Shown here: positions 7,448 to 15,534 of the stretch, one piece after another
Layout: every line of letters starts with the position of its first letter
How positions within the stretch are numbered: the first letter of the stretch is position 1
NCBI GenBank assembly: GCA_035624215.1
Contig: DASPRY010000074.1
Location: 1 to 33,780 of the forward strand
Length of the DNA stretch: 33,780 bases
Direction of reading: 5' to 3'
Source of the DNA: JAFAGX01 sp035624215
GTDB lineage: Bacteria; Acidobacteriota; Terriglobia; Terriglobales; Acidobacteriaceae
Notes under the pieces: model-generated
What the model saw: the letters and a program-made list of their open reading frames with translations, nothing else
What the model was told of the DNA's origin: nothing
Databases searched by the model: none
Made by a program: the position numbers and the translations under genes

Positions 7448-8545
7448 ATGAAATACCTTGATGAATATCGCGATGAACGCATTGCGCGTGCCTTGGCTGC
7501 AGAAATCGCCCAGCGTGCCACTCGCCCATGTGTCCTGATGGAGATCTGTGGCGGCCAGACTCATACCATCATGCGCTATGGAATCGATGAGTTGCTTCCG
7601 CATGGAATCGAGTTGGTGCACGGCCCTGGATGCCCTGTCTGCGTCACGCCACTTGAGACCATCAACAAAGCGATTGCGCTCGCATCACGCCGGGATGTGA
7701 TTGTGGTCTCGTACGGCGATATGCTGCGGGTACCAGGTTCCGATTCTGATTTGTTTCGCGCTAAAGCCCAGGGTGGCGATGTACGGATTGCATATTCACC
7801 CCTGGAAGCGCTGAAGATCGCCCGCTCCCATCCGGATCAAAACGTTGTTTTTCTCGCCATTGGCTTCGAGACTACGGCTCCCGCCAACGCGATGGCCGTC
7901 TGGCAAGCCCAGCGTGAAGGCCTCAGGAACTTTTCCGTGCTGGTTTCTCATGTGCTTGTTCCGCCGGCAATACGCGCGTTGATGGTATCCGAGAACAATC
8001 GCGTACAAGCCTTCATCGCGCCCGGGCATGTGTGCACAGTGATGGGATGCGGGGAATACGAGGCCCTGGTCAAAGACTTCCGCGTACCCATTGTGGTCGG
8101 GGGCTTTGAGCCGGTCGATCTTTTGGAAGCCATCCTGATGCTGGTGAATCAACTTGAAGCCGGCCACGCGAAGCTTGAGAACCAGTATGTTCGCTCGGTG
8201 AGCTACAAAGGCAATGTCGCAGCACAACAAATAATGTCTGAGGTGTTCGAGGTGGCTGACCAGAAGTGGCGCGGCATTGGCATGATTCCGCGAAGCGGGT
8301 TACGGTTGCGGAAGGAATACTCTGCCTACGACGCAAATCGGATTTTTGAACTCGATGAGCTCACCGTCGAGGAGCCCGCCGAGTGCATCAGTGCCCAAGT
8401 GCTTCAAGGGCTAAGAAAGCCTACCCAGTGCCCGGCTTTTGGCATGCGCTGCACGCCAGAAAACCCTTTGGGTGCGCCCATGGTATCTGCTGAGGGCGCG
8501 TGTGCCGCTTATTACCACTATCGCCGCCACGCAGTTGCGAGTTAG
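7448..8545 (+). CDS. hypD: Hydrogenase maturation protein HypD
   Basis: A 365-residue iron-sulfur protein that acts with HypC as the scaffold on which the Fe(CN)2CO group is assembled. Conserved features are MEICGGQTHTI (C34), HGPGCPVCVTP (C62, C65), the GFETTAP motif, APGHVCTVMG, GGFEPVD, and the C-terminal Cys cluster CPAFGMRCTPENPLGAPMVS...GAC that holds the [4Fe-4S] centre. The length is normal for the family. It is followed by hypE after 9 bp with a strong AGGAGGA between them, so hypD and hypE are cotranscribed. Confidence 0.97.
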   Translation: MKYLDEYRDERIARALAAEIAQRATRPCVLMEICGGQTHTIMRYGIDELLPHGIELVHGPGCPVCVTPLETINKAIALASRRDVIVVSYGDMLRVPGSDSDLFRAKAQGGDVRIAYSPLEALKIARSHPDQNVVFLAIGFETTAPANAMAVWQAQREGLRNFSVLVSHVLVPPAIRALMVSENNRVQAFIAPGHVCTVMGCGEYEALVKDFRVPIVVGGFEPVDLLEAILMLVNQLEAGHAKLENQYVRSVSYKGNVAAQQIMSEVFEVADQKWRGIGMIPRSGLRLRKEYSAYDANRIFELDELTVEEPAECISAQVLQGLRKPTQCPAFGMRCTPENPLGAPMVSAEGACAAYYHYRRHAVAS

Positions 8546-8554
8546 GAGGAGTTG

Positions 8555-9613
8555 GTGTCTGCCACTAAGTCCATTGCCGAACTGAGTTGCCCGACGCCGC
8601 TACCCGCCAAAGACACTGTCCTGCTCGGACACGGCAGTGGCGGCAAATTGAGTGCGGAACTCATCACAGAGGTTTTTCTTCCTCGCCTAAGCAATCCGGT
8701 TCTCGCCCGGCTTGACGATCAGGCAATCGTGAATATCAACGGGCAGCGCCTTGCGCTCACTACAGATTCGTTCGTTGTGAAACCGTTGTTTTTCCCTGGC
8801 GGAGATATTGGTTCCCTGGCTGTCCACGGCACCATAAACGACCTCGCAGTGGGAGGGGCTGTTCCGCTGTTTTTAACTGCCGCATTCATCCTGGAAGAGG
8901 GCTTCTCAATCGCAGATCTGCGGCGCGTGGTGGATTCCATGCACCAGGCGGCAATTGCTGCGGGAGTTCAGGTGGTGACCGGCGACACAAAGGTGGTGGA
9001 AAAAGGCAAGGGAGACGGCCTTTTCATAAATACGACGGGCATTGGCATTGTGCCCGACGGCGTCGAACTCTCCGCTGACCGCGCCCGGCCCGGCGACAAG
9101 GTGCTGCTGAGCGGTTCGATCGGCGAGCACGGCATCGCGATCCTGGCACAGCGAGAGGGGCTGGAGTTTGAAACGGCGATTCGAAGTGACAGCGCTGCGC
9201 TGCACACGCTGGTCGGTGAGATGCTTCAGACCACTCGCGAAATTCGCTGCATGCGAGATCCAACGCGGGGCGGAGTTTCCAGTACGTTGAACGAAATAGC
9301 ACAACAATCGCAGGTTGGAATGGAATTAGAGGAACGTTCGATTCCCGTGCGCGAAGAGGTTCGCGGAGCTTGCGAACTGTTGGGCCTGGATCCTCTCTAC
9401 GTGGCTAATGAAGGCAAGCTGATCGCGATCGTAGGCAGCGAAGCTGCCGAACAACTGCTGAACGTAATGCGTCGGCATCCACTGGGACGCGAAGCGCGAA
9501 TCATCGGAACGGTAAAGCAGGATCATCCGGGCCTGGTGACAATGCGAACACCGTTAGGTACCACGCGAATTGTTGACATGCTGGCCGGCGATCAGTTGCC
9601 GCGCATTTGCTAA
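8555..9613 (+). CDS. hypE: Carbamoyl-dehydratase HypE
   Basis: An AIRS/PurM-fold ATPase that dehydrates the carbamoyl group received from HypF to a thiocyanate on its own C-terminal Cys, yielding the cyanide ligands of the hydrogenase iron. The N-terminal glycine motif LGHGSGGKLSAELI, TTDSFVV, the GDTKVV strand, CMRDPTRGGV and the required C-terminal PRIC tail are all present, so the catalytic Cys is intact. GTG 8555 is preferred over TTG 8552 because AGGAGGA (8544-8550) is only 1 nt from the TTG. The next gene starts 6 bp after the stop. Confidence 0.96.
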   Translation: MSATKSIAELSCPTPLPAKDTVLLGHGSGGKLSAELITEVFLPRLSNPVLARLDDQAIVNINGQRLALTTDSFVVKPLFFPGGDIGSLAVHGTINDLAVGGAVPLFLTAAFILEEGFSIADLRRVVDSMHQAAIAAGVQVVTGDTKVVEKGKGDGLFINTTGIGIVPDGVELSADRARPGDKVLLSGSIGEHGIAILAQREGLEFETAIRSDSAALHTLVGEMLQTTREIRCMRDPTRGGVSSTLNEIAQQSQVGMELEERSIPVREEVRGACELLGLDPLYVANEGKLIAIVGSEAAEQLLNVMRRHPLGREARIIGTVKQDHPGLVTMRTPLGTTRIVDMLAGDQLPRIC

Positions 9614-9619
9614 GGAACT

Positions 9620-9997
9620 ATGCACGAGATGGGAATCGCAAACTCGGTGCTCCACGCGGTGCGAAGAGAGATGCAACGCTACCCTGGGGCTTATCCGTGC
9701 AAAGTATGCGTACGGATCGGTCAGATGGCCGCGATTGATCAAGACGCGTTGCGTTTCTGTTTTGAAGCGATCACTCGCGAAACTGATCTGGAAACGCTGG
9801 CGTTAGAAATTGAGGTCTGTCCTTTGCGCTATCACTGCCGGCGCTGTGGGCGAGATTTCGTGGTGCAGGACTACATATTCCGGTGTCCGGATTGCGCCAG
9901 CCTGGAAACCGAGTGCGTCGGCGGAGACGAGTTGGAATTGGCGTACCTGGAGGTGGACGAGCATGGAACGAGTACCGTTGCAACGCAAAGTACTTAG
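9620..9997 (+). CDS. hypA: Hydrogenase nickel-incorporation protein HypA
   Basis: A 125-residue nickel metallochaperone that delivers Ni to the large subunit together with HypB. The N-terminal MHE nickel site (H2, E3) and the zinc site C73-x2-C76...C89-x2-C92 (CRRC, CPDC) are visible. The C-terminus overlaps the start of hypB by 35 nt in another frame, pointing to translational coupling. Confidence 0.96.
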   Translation: MHEMGIANSVLHAVRREMQRYPGAYPCKVCVRIGQMAAIDQDALRFCFEAITRETDLETLALEIEVCPLRYHCRRCGRDFVVQDYIFRCPDCASLETECVGGDELELAYLEVDEHGTSTVATQST

Positions 9998-10637
9998 TGA
10001 AAACGATCGTCTGGCAGCTGAGTTGCGCGCACGATTTCAGGAACACGGTGTCTTGTGCCTGAATATCATCAGCTCTCCGGGTTCAGGCAAGACCAGCCTT
10101 CTCGAGCGGACCTTGGAGAACCTGCCCCACGATGACCGCATTGCCGTACTCACCGGCGATATTCAAACCGATAACGATGCCGCTCGCCTGCGCAGATTCC
10201 ACTTCCCTGTTAAACAGATCACGACAGGCGGAACCTGCCATCTGGATGCGCGTATGATCGAGCGCCACCTGGCGGACTGGCGGCTCGAGGATTTGGACCT
10301 TTTGTTGATTGAAAACGTCGGTAACCTTGTATGCCCCTCCAGTTATGACCTTGGCGAGGCTGCGAAAATCGTGCTGCTCAGCGTTACTGAGGGCGAGGAC
10401 AAACCGCTGAAGTATCCTTCGATATTCTTCAAGTCTGACCTGATGATCCTCACCAAGACTGATCTCCTTCCCTATGTGCCTTTCGACATCAACACGGCAG
10501 CGGAAAATGCGCGCCGTGTACATCCGGGAATCGAAATCGTAAAAGTGTCTTGCCTGACCGGAAACGGTCTGCATGAGTGGTTGATGTGGTTAGCGCAACG
10601 ACGCCGAACTGTTAAATCGCTTTCAGTTGCAGGCTAG
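9963..10637 (+). CDS. hypB: Hydrogenase nickel-incorporation GTPase HypB
   Basis: A 224-residue SIMIBI-class GTPase that drives nickel insertion with HypA. Walker A is SPGSGKTS (38-45), then GDIQTDND (65-72), the G-domain metal site with C92-H93 (GGTCHLD) and C124 (NLVCPSS), and the TKTD base-recognition motif. The N-terminus lacks both the His-rich nickel-storage stretch and the CxxCGC high-affinity site found in some HypB proteins, so this is the minimal form. ATG 9963 is chosen because the frame upstream lies inside hypA and shows no HypB similarity. Confidence 0.95.
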   Translation: MERVPLQRKVLSENDRLAAELRARFQEHGVLCLNIISSPGSGKTSLLERTLENLPHDDRIAVLTGDIQTDNDAARLRRFHFPVKQITTGGTCHLDARMIERHLADWRLEDLDLLLIENVGNLVCPSSYDLGEAAKIVLLSVTEGEDKPLKYPSIFFKSDLMILTKTDLLPYVPFDINTAAENARRVHPGIEIVKVSCLTGNGLHEWLMWLAQRRRTVKSLSVAG

Positions 10638-10641
10638 CGGT

Positions 10642-12963
10642 ATGGAAGTCCGCCGACAAATCGAAGTCTCGGGCATCGTCCAGGGCGTTGGATTCCGCCC
10701 TTATATATATCGTTTGGCCACTTCACGGAAATTGTGCGGCAACATTCGCAACACCCCGGCGGGTGTCACCATTGAGGTGCAGGGGCCGGCGGAGACGGTC
10801 GCGGACTTTGTCGAGCACTTGCCCGCTGATGCGCCTCCGCTCTCGCGTATCACCAGCTTCGTCGTGCGGGAACTGGCATGCAACGGCGATGCTGATTTCC
10901 GCATTGTGCACAGCCACGCCGGCGAAGAGGTGCGCACGCTGATCTCACCGGATGTGGCGATCTGTCCGGATTGTCTGCGTGAATTATTTGACCCGGCAGA
11001 CCGCCGATACCGTTATCCCTTCATCAACTGCACAAACTGCGGCCCGCGTTTCACCATTGTGCGTGATATTCCTTATGACCGTCCCAGCACTTCCATGGCG
11101 ATCTTTCCCATGTGCCAAAGATGCCAGGCGGAATACGAAGACCCGCTCAACCGCAGATTTCACGCACAGCCCAATGCGTGCTGGCACTGTGGGCCACAAC
11201 TGGAACTCTGGGATAGATCTGGTCAGAAGATTCCTTGCCGCGATCCGGTCGCGGAAGCCGCTTCGGGCTTGCATGCTGGATTGATTGTCGCCGTGAAAGG
11301 ACTCGGCGGGTTCCATCTGGCCGCTGATGCCAACAATGCCGCGGCTGTCGCACTGCTTCGCGAGCGCAAGCGGCGAGTTGAGAAGCCGTTTGCCCTCATG
11401 GTGCCAGATTCAGCAGCAGCACAGGATATCTGCGAACTCGACAATGCGGCGCGCGCTGCTCTCGAATCGATCCAGCGTCCCATTGTTCTGCTTCCGAGGA
11501 AGGCCTCGTGTTCTATTCCCAGCGAAGTTGCGCCGTTCAATCGTTATCTCGGCATTTTTCTTCCATATACGCCGCTGCACCACTTGTTGATTCGCGAGGG
11601 GAATTTCAAAGCGCTGGTCATGACCAGTGGGAACCTTAGCGAAGAACCGATTGTGATCGACAATCACGAAGCCGTCAAACGGCTCAACAGACTTGCCGAT
11701 TACTTCCTGGTTCACAACCGCGAAATCCTGCTGCGCTGTGACGATTCTGTGCTGCGAGTAACCGGCGGAGTTACGCGTCAGTTGCGCCGCTCACGCGGAT
11801 TCGTTCCTGTCCCGGTTTTTCTGAAAGACGCACAACCATCAGTCTTGGCAGTTGGCGGCGAGTTGAAGAACACGATTTGCCTCACTAAGGACAAGCATGC
11901 ATTTCTGAGCCAGCACATTGGCGATTTGGAGAACGCGGAGAGTTACAGCTTCTTCAATGAGGCAATCGAACACCTGCAGAAAATTCTCCAGATACATCCT
12001 GTGATCATTGCATACGACTTGCACCCGGATTATTTCTCGACAAAATGGGCCTTGCAACAGAACGAAACGAGGCTTGTGGGCGTGCAGCATCATCATGCGC
12101 ACATCGCAAGCTGCATGGCGGAGAATCATCTCGAAGATAAAGTGCTTGGATTCGCGCTCGATGGAACCGGCTACGGCACTGATGGGCATATTTGGGGTGG
12201 AGAGGTGCTGGTCGCCGACTATGAGGGTTTCGAACGGGCTGCGCATTTTGAATATGTTCCTCTGCCCGGCGGGGCTATGGCGATCCGCGAACCCTGGCGG
12301 ATGGCGCTGAGCTATCTGGCACATCATTTCGGACGGGATTTCCTCAAGCTCGACATTCCGTTCGTCGGCGAGCTGGATATGGCGAAGGCTAACGTTGTAC
12401 TGCGCATGATCGAACAGAGAATCAATTCGCCATTGACTTCCAGCTGCGGACGCTTATTCGACGCGGTAGCCGCACTGATAGGAATTCGGGAGCAGGTGAA
12501 CTACGAGGCTCAAGCCGCAATCGAGTTGGAAATGGCGATCCCGTCAGCGGAAGAGGATGGCGGCTATCCTCTGGATCTCACCAATGACGGCGACGGCTGG
12601 ATCATCGGCACGCGTCCCTTGTTCAAGGCAATTATCGGCGATCTGCGGCGAAAAGCGGCCGCCGGAGAAATCAGCCGACGCTTCCACAATGGCTTGGTCA
12701 ACGTACTGGTGCGGATTGCCGACTTATCGCGCCAAGAAACTGCCTTGAGCCGCGTCTGTCTGAGCGGGGGTACTTTTCAAAATGTATATCTTTCGCAGCA
12801 ACTCGAATTGCATCTACGCCAGGCCGGATTCGACGTATTCACGCATCACGAGGTCCCGGCCGGAGACGGCGGCTTAAGCCTGGGGCAAGCGGTAATTGCC
12901 GCCGCTGCTGTCGGCCAGCGTCCGGTACACGTTGCGAGCAGCGAATCCCTCAACATTGGCTGA
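10642..12963 (+). CDS. hypF: Carbamoyltransferase HypF
   Basis: A 773-residue enzyme that uses carbamoyl phosphate and ATP to carbamoylate the HypE C-terminal Cys. Domains in order: acylphosphatase (VQGVGFRPY, catalytic R19), two zinc-finger-like repeats (CPDC...CTNCGPRF and CQRC...CWHCGP), a YrdC-like nucleotide-binding domain (GLGGFHLAADA, EKPFALMVP, TSGNLSEEP), and a Kae1-like domain (QHHHAHIASCMAE, ALDGTGYGTDG, LSGGTFQN). All signature motifs are intact. ATG 10642 lies 4 bp after the hypB stop; an alternative in-frame TTG at 10627 overlaps hypB. It is the last gene of the cluster and converges with the next gene over 17 bp. Confidence 0.96.
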   Translation: MEVRRQIEVSGIVQGVGFRPYIYRLATSRKLCGNIRNTPAGVTIEVQGPAETVADFVEHLPADAPPLSRITSFVVRELACNGDADFRIVHSHAGEEVRTLISPDVAICPDCLRELFDPADRRYRYPFINCTNCGPRFTIVRDIPYDRPSTSMAIFPMCQRCQAEYEDPLNRRFHAQPNACWHCGPQLELWDRSGQKIPCRDPVAEAASGLHAGLIVAVKGLGGFHLAADANNAAAVALLRERKRRVEKPFALMVPDSAAAQDICELDNAARAALESIQRPIVLLPRKASCSIPSEVAPFNRYLGIFLPYTPLHHLLIREGNFKALVMTSGNLSEEPIVIDNHEAVKRLNRLADYFLVHNREILLRCDDSVLRVTGGVTRQLRRSRGFVPVPVFLKDAQPSVLAVGGELKNTICLTKDKHAFLSQHIGDLENAESYSFFNEAIEHLQKILQIHPVIIAYDLHPDYFSTKWALQQNETRLVGVQHHHAHIASCMAENHLEDKVLGFALDGTGYGTDGHIWGGEVLVADYEGFERAAHFEYVPLPGGAMAIREPWRMALSYLAHHFGRDFLKLDIPFVGELDMAKANVVLRMIEQRINSPLTSSCGRLFDAVAALIGIREQVNYEAQAAIELEMAIPSAEEDGGYPLDLTNDGDGWIIGTRPLFKAIIGDLRRKAAAGEISRRFHNGLVNVLVRIADLSRQETALSRVCLSGGTFQNVYLSQQLELHLRQAGFDVFTHHEVPAGDGGLSLGQAVIAAAAVGQRPVHVASSESLNIG

Positions 12964-12980
12964 GCTGCGCGCTAAATCCT

Positions 12981-14183
12981 TCACTGGAATTGCTTCATCA
13001 CCTCGGGCGAGACGCGCGGCGGGGGAGGATAGTCTTCCGAGGCGCCTTTGAACAACGCTGTCGTCTGTTCCGAGCGCTTGCTGCCGTCATGCACCGCGAT
13101 TGTGTGGGGCCTGGAACCGTGATAGCTCTCCCACAGGGAAAGCCCGGCGTAGGCGCCATCTTTGCGTAGCACGTAATAAACCATATCTACGTAGCGCAGG
13201 CGAGTCATGTCATTGTTGTAATTGCGGACAATGCGTTTGAGCGCATCCATGCCGGCCTCTTGCGGCGACATGCCACGGCGCATGTTTTCAACAATCGTGT
13301 GCGCTCCGGCAACTTTAATGTTTTCTTCCCCGCTGCCGGTCGCGCCAGCAGAGCCGACATCCTGGTCGGTATAGCAGCCTGCGCCAATGATGGGCGAATC
13401 GCCGCAGCGTCCGGGAAGCTTCCAGGCCAGGCCGCTGGTGGTTGTGCAGCCGGAAATCTCACCTTTTTCGTTAAGTGCGGAGCAATGGATTGTGCCATGA
13501 GGCGGAAAGAGGACGGCGCGCGCGGCCTGCGCACGAAATTCAGGGGCAATTCCAAGATCGCCTGCTTGTTCTTGCAAATGCTGAAGCCGCTCCTCGAAGA
13601 ATTTGGATTCGGACCGAGTGTCAGGGGGCTTCCAATGCGGATCGGCCAGTCCCGGTCCCCACCAGCCCGGCCCGGAGTGGTATTCCTTCCATAGCAGCCA
13701 TATTTTTCGGGAATGGTCAGTCAGCAGATTCTCGCGGGGAAAGCCCATGGCGACGGCGAACCGCTCCGCGCCTTCGCCCACCAGCATCACATGGGCAGTG
13801 TTGGTCATGACTGCTTTTGAGACCAGCGAAACGTTCTTAATATTGCGCACGCCGCCGACCGAGCCGGCGCGGCGCGTCGGTCCATGCATGCAGCAAGCAT
13901 CAAGCTCGACCACCCCTTCTTCGTTGGGCAGACCGCCGAGCCCCACGTTGATATCATTGGGATCGTCCTCGGGACCTTTGACGACCTTTAAAGCGGCATC
14001 CAACGTATCTCCGCCACCCGCCAGGAAAGCATACGCATCATCAAGGTAGTTGAAGCCGTTGTGGGCACAGATGATGATGGACCGCTTGCCCGTGGATTGG
14101 CCGCTGATTTCGTCTTTTAACAGCCCCAGGGACAGCGAGCCGACAACCGCTGTATTGAGAAAATCGCGGCGCGAGAAGGTCAT
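12981..14183 (-). CDS. Glycosylasparaginase / isoaspartyl peptidase family (Ntn hydrolase), Tat-exported
   Basis: A 400-residue N-terminal-nucleophile hydrolase of the asparaginase-2 family, expected to cleave N4-(beta-GlcNAc)-L-asparagine or related beta-aspartyl bonds. The N-terminus SRRDFLNTAVVGSLSLG is a twin-arginine signal. The precursor should self-cleave before T231 (PHGTIHCSALNEKG, with Gly where many homologues have Asp), and the following TTTSGLAWK and GRCGDSPIIGAG segments form the substrate pocket. The conserved NVGLGGLPNEEG stretch is at 79-90. It is monocistronic on the minus strand, convergent with hypF; a functional link to hydrogenase is unlikely. Confidence 0.9.
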   Translation of the reverse strand: MTFSRRDFLNTAVVGSLSLGLLKDEISGQSTGKRSIIICAHNGFNYLDDAYAFLAGGGDTLDAALKVVKGPEDDPNDINVGLGGLPNEEGVVELDACCMHGPTRRAGSVGGVRNIKNVSLVSKAVMTNTAHVMLVGEGAERFAVAMGFPRENLLTDHSRKIWLLWKEYHSGPGWWGPGLADPHWKPPDTRSESKFFEERLQHLQEQAGDLGIAPEFRAQAARAVLFPPHGTIHCSALNEKGEISGCTTTSGLAWKLPGRCGDSPIIGAGCYTDQDVGSAGATGSGEENIKVAGAHTIVENMRRGMSPQEAGMDALKRIVRNYNNDMTRLRYVDMVYYVLRKDGAYAGLSLWESYHGSRPHTIAVHDGSKRSEQTTALFKGASEDYPPPPRVSPEVMKQFQ

Positions 14184-14324
14184 GCCAATCCTCCACGAAG
14201 CAGGTCAGCATAACATGGAGGGAGCGGCCACTAGGAATGCTCATACCAGCATTTGTGGCGACCCGGAAATGCTCTGCAACGCGGCAGCCTGCTCCTGACA
14301 GGTGGTGCCATGTGTTGCAGGATC

Positions 14325-15506
14325 TTATGACGCAGCCTGGATGATGTTGCCTTTGCTCTGGTCGGTGCGGAAGCGAAGCAATGCGGCGATGTTGCCGGCA
14401 CGATCGAACTCCTCGTCATCTTTCACATAAAACAGCTCGATATCGCGCCGGATAGCCACAGGAATGATCGCGTCACAGACGTCTGCAAGCTGGCGCGTCT
14501 CACGACCACAAGCTGGACATTGACGAACAACATGCGCGTCAAGGTGACCACAAGATGGGCACTCGGCAGCGGGGTGATGGAAAGTGTCACCGATCAGCAG
14601 GGTTTGTACCTCGCCGAGTTCGAGAGAACGCAGCACACGGCGAAGCCCCGTTACCCCGCGGCTGTTGCTTTTCGCCTGGTCCAGCGCTTCGCGCACGAGC
14701 ATACGGCGGCGTTCATCGACCGACTCGCGGAGAATGCGGGTTGCATGTTCGCGAATTTGCTCGCCGCCGAGCTTGGCGACTTCGGCCGAGAAGTGGCCGA
14801 GCAGCCGTTTTCTGACGTAGGGATGCAACTGAGCTTCGAGCTCGTGCCATTGGGTGTCGTGACATCCAATGATCAGCTTTTCGAAGCTTCCGGCTTCCAA
14901 GGCACGCTTCAAATGCTCGGCCACATCCTTGAAATGATGCAGGGCCTCATCTTCCACTCGGCGCTGCGAATGGCCGCCCTGATAACCGGCAAAGCCATCG
15001 CCGCGACCCTGACGTAGAGGAGGCGTGCGGAACAGACCCTCACGTTCTTTGAGTTCATCCAAACGCAAATCGAAAAAGCGAGCCCTCTGGCGATCCACCA
15101 GAGCCACCCACAACCGAGGTTGTGCACCCAACAACTGGGCCAGCGGCTTTAGATGAAATAGCCGATTCACGAAAAGCTGCGTTCCCGGCAACAGGGCAGG
15201 CAAATCGAACTCACGCCAGAAATTCCGCTGACTGCACGCAAATATCGCTTTGGCGCGCGCCTGGTTTCCATGCAATCTCTCGGCGAGGGAAAGAATGCGT
15301 TCCAGATCGGCTCGCGCGCAACCATTCTTCGCCTCCTTTTCGCTCTCTCGCAGCGCATTGCGAACCAGATCTTTAACCAGAATGGCTTCCTCGCGATGGG
15401 ATTTATTCTGGGGAGTGCGCGGCTCAAAATAGAAGCTTAATGCGCAGGCGTGATCACTATCGGCGTTGAATTGCGCCAACTCACGGATGTCTTCGCGCGT
15501 AATCAT
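14325..15506 (-). CDS. baeRF-type archaeo-eukaryotic release-factor-like protein with zinc ribbon
   Basis: About 393 residues with the layout of bacterial eRF1-like proteins (baeRF, probably family 10). It has an N-terminal alpha/beta region (ITREDIRELAQF, ALSFYFEPR), a middle RNase H-like domain (LWVALVDRQRARFFDLRLDE) with a loop YQGGHSQRR at ~176-184 in the place of the eRF1 GGQ loop, and an L7Ae-like C-terminal domain (LRSLELGEVQTLLIGD) with a zinc ribbon (C317/C320, C331/C334). Such proteins are proposed to release peptides or rescue ribosomes under stress. ATG 15506 is preferred to GTG 15509 for its spacing from AGGAG. It lies ~28 bp downstream of the HPF-sigma gene and is probably cotranscribed. 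Family assignment is from memory of motifs. Confidence 0.75.
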   Translation of the reverse strand: MITREDIRELAQFNADSDHACALSFYFEPRTPQNKSHREEAILVKDLVRNALRESEKEAKNGCARADLERILSLAERLHGNQARAKAIFACSQRNFWREFDLPALLPGTQLFVNRLFHLKPLAQLLGAQPRLWVALVDRQRARFFDLRLDELKEREGLFRTPPLRQGRGDGFAGYQGGHSQRRVEDEALHHFKDVAEHLKRALEAGSFEKLIIGCHDTQWHELEAQLHPYVRKRLLGHFSAEVAKLGGEQIREHATRILRESVDERRRMLVREALDQAKSNSRGVTGLRRVLRSLELGEVQTLLIGDTFHHPAAECPSCGHLDAHVVRQCPACGRETRQLADVCDAIIPVAIRRDIELFYVKDDEEFDRAGNIAALLRFRTDQSKGNIIQAAS

Positions 15507-15534
15507 CACGATTTCTCCTGAGTGTTATCGAGGA

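Noticed and set aside
7796..8230. 144-residue antisense frame in hypD
   Set aside because: Shadow of the highly conserved HypD coding sequence.
14520..15017. 165-residue plus-strand frame inside the baeRF gene
   Set aside because: Antisense shadow; the minus-strand product has the zinc ribbon and domain order.
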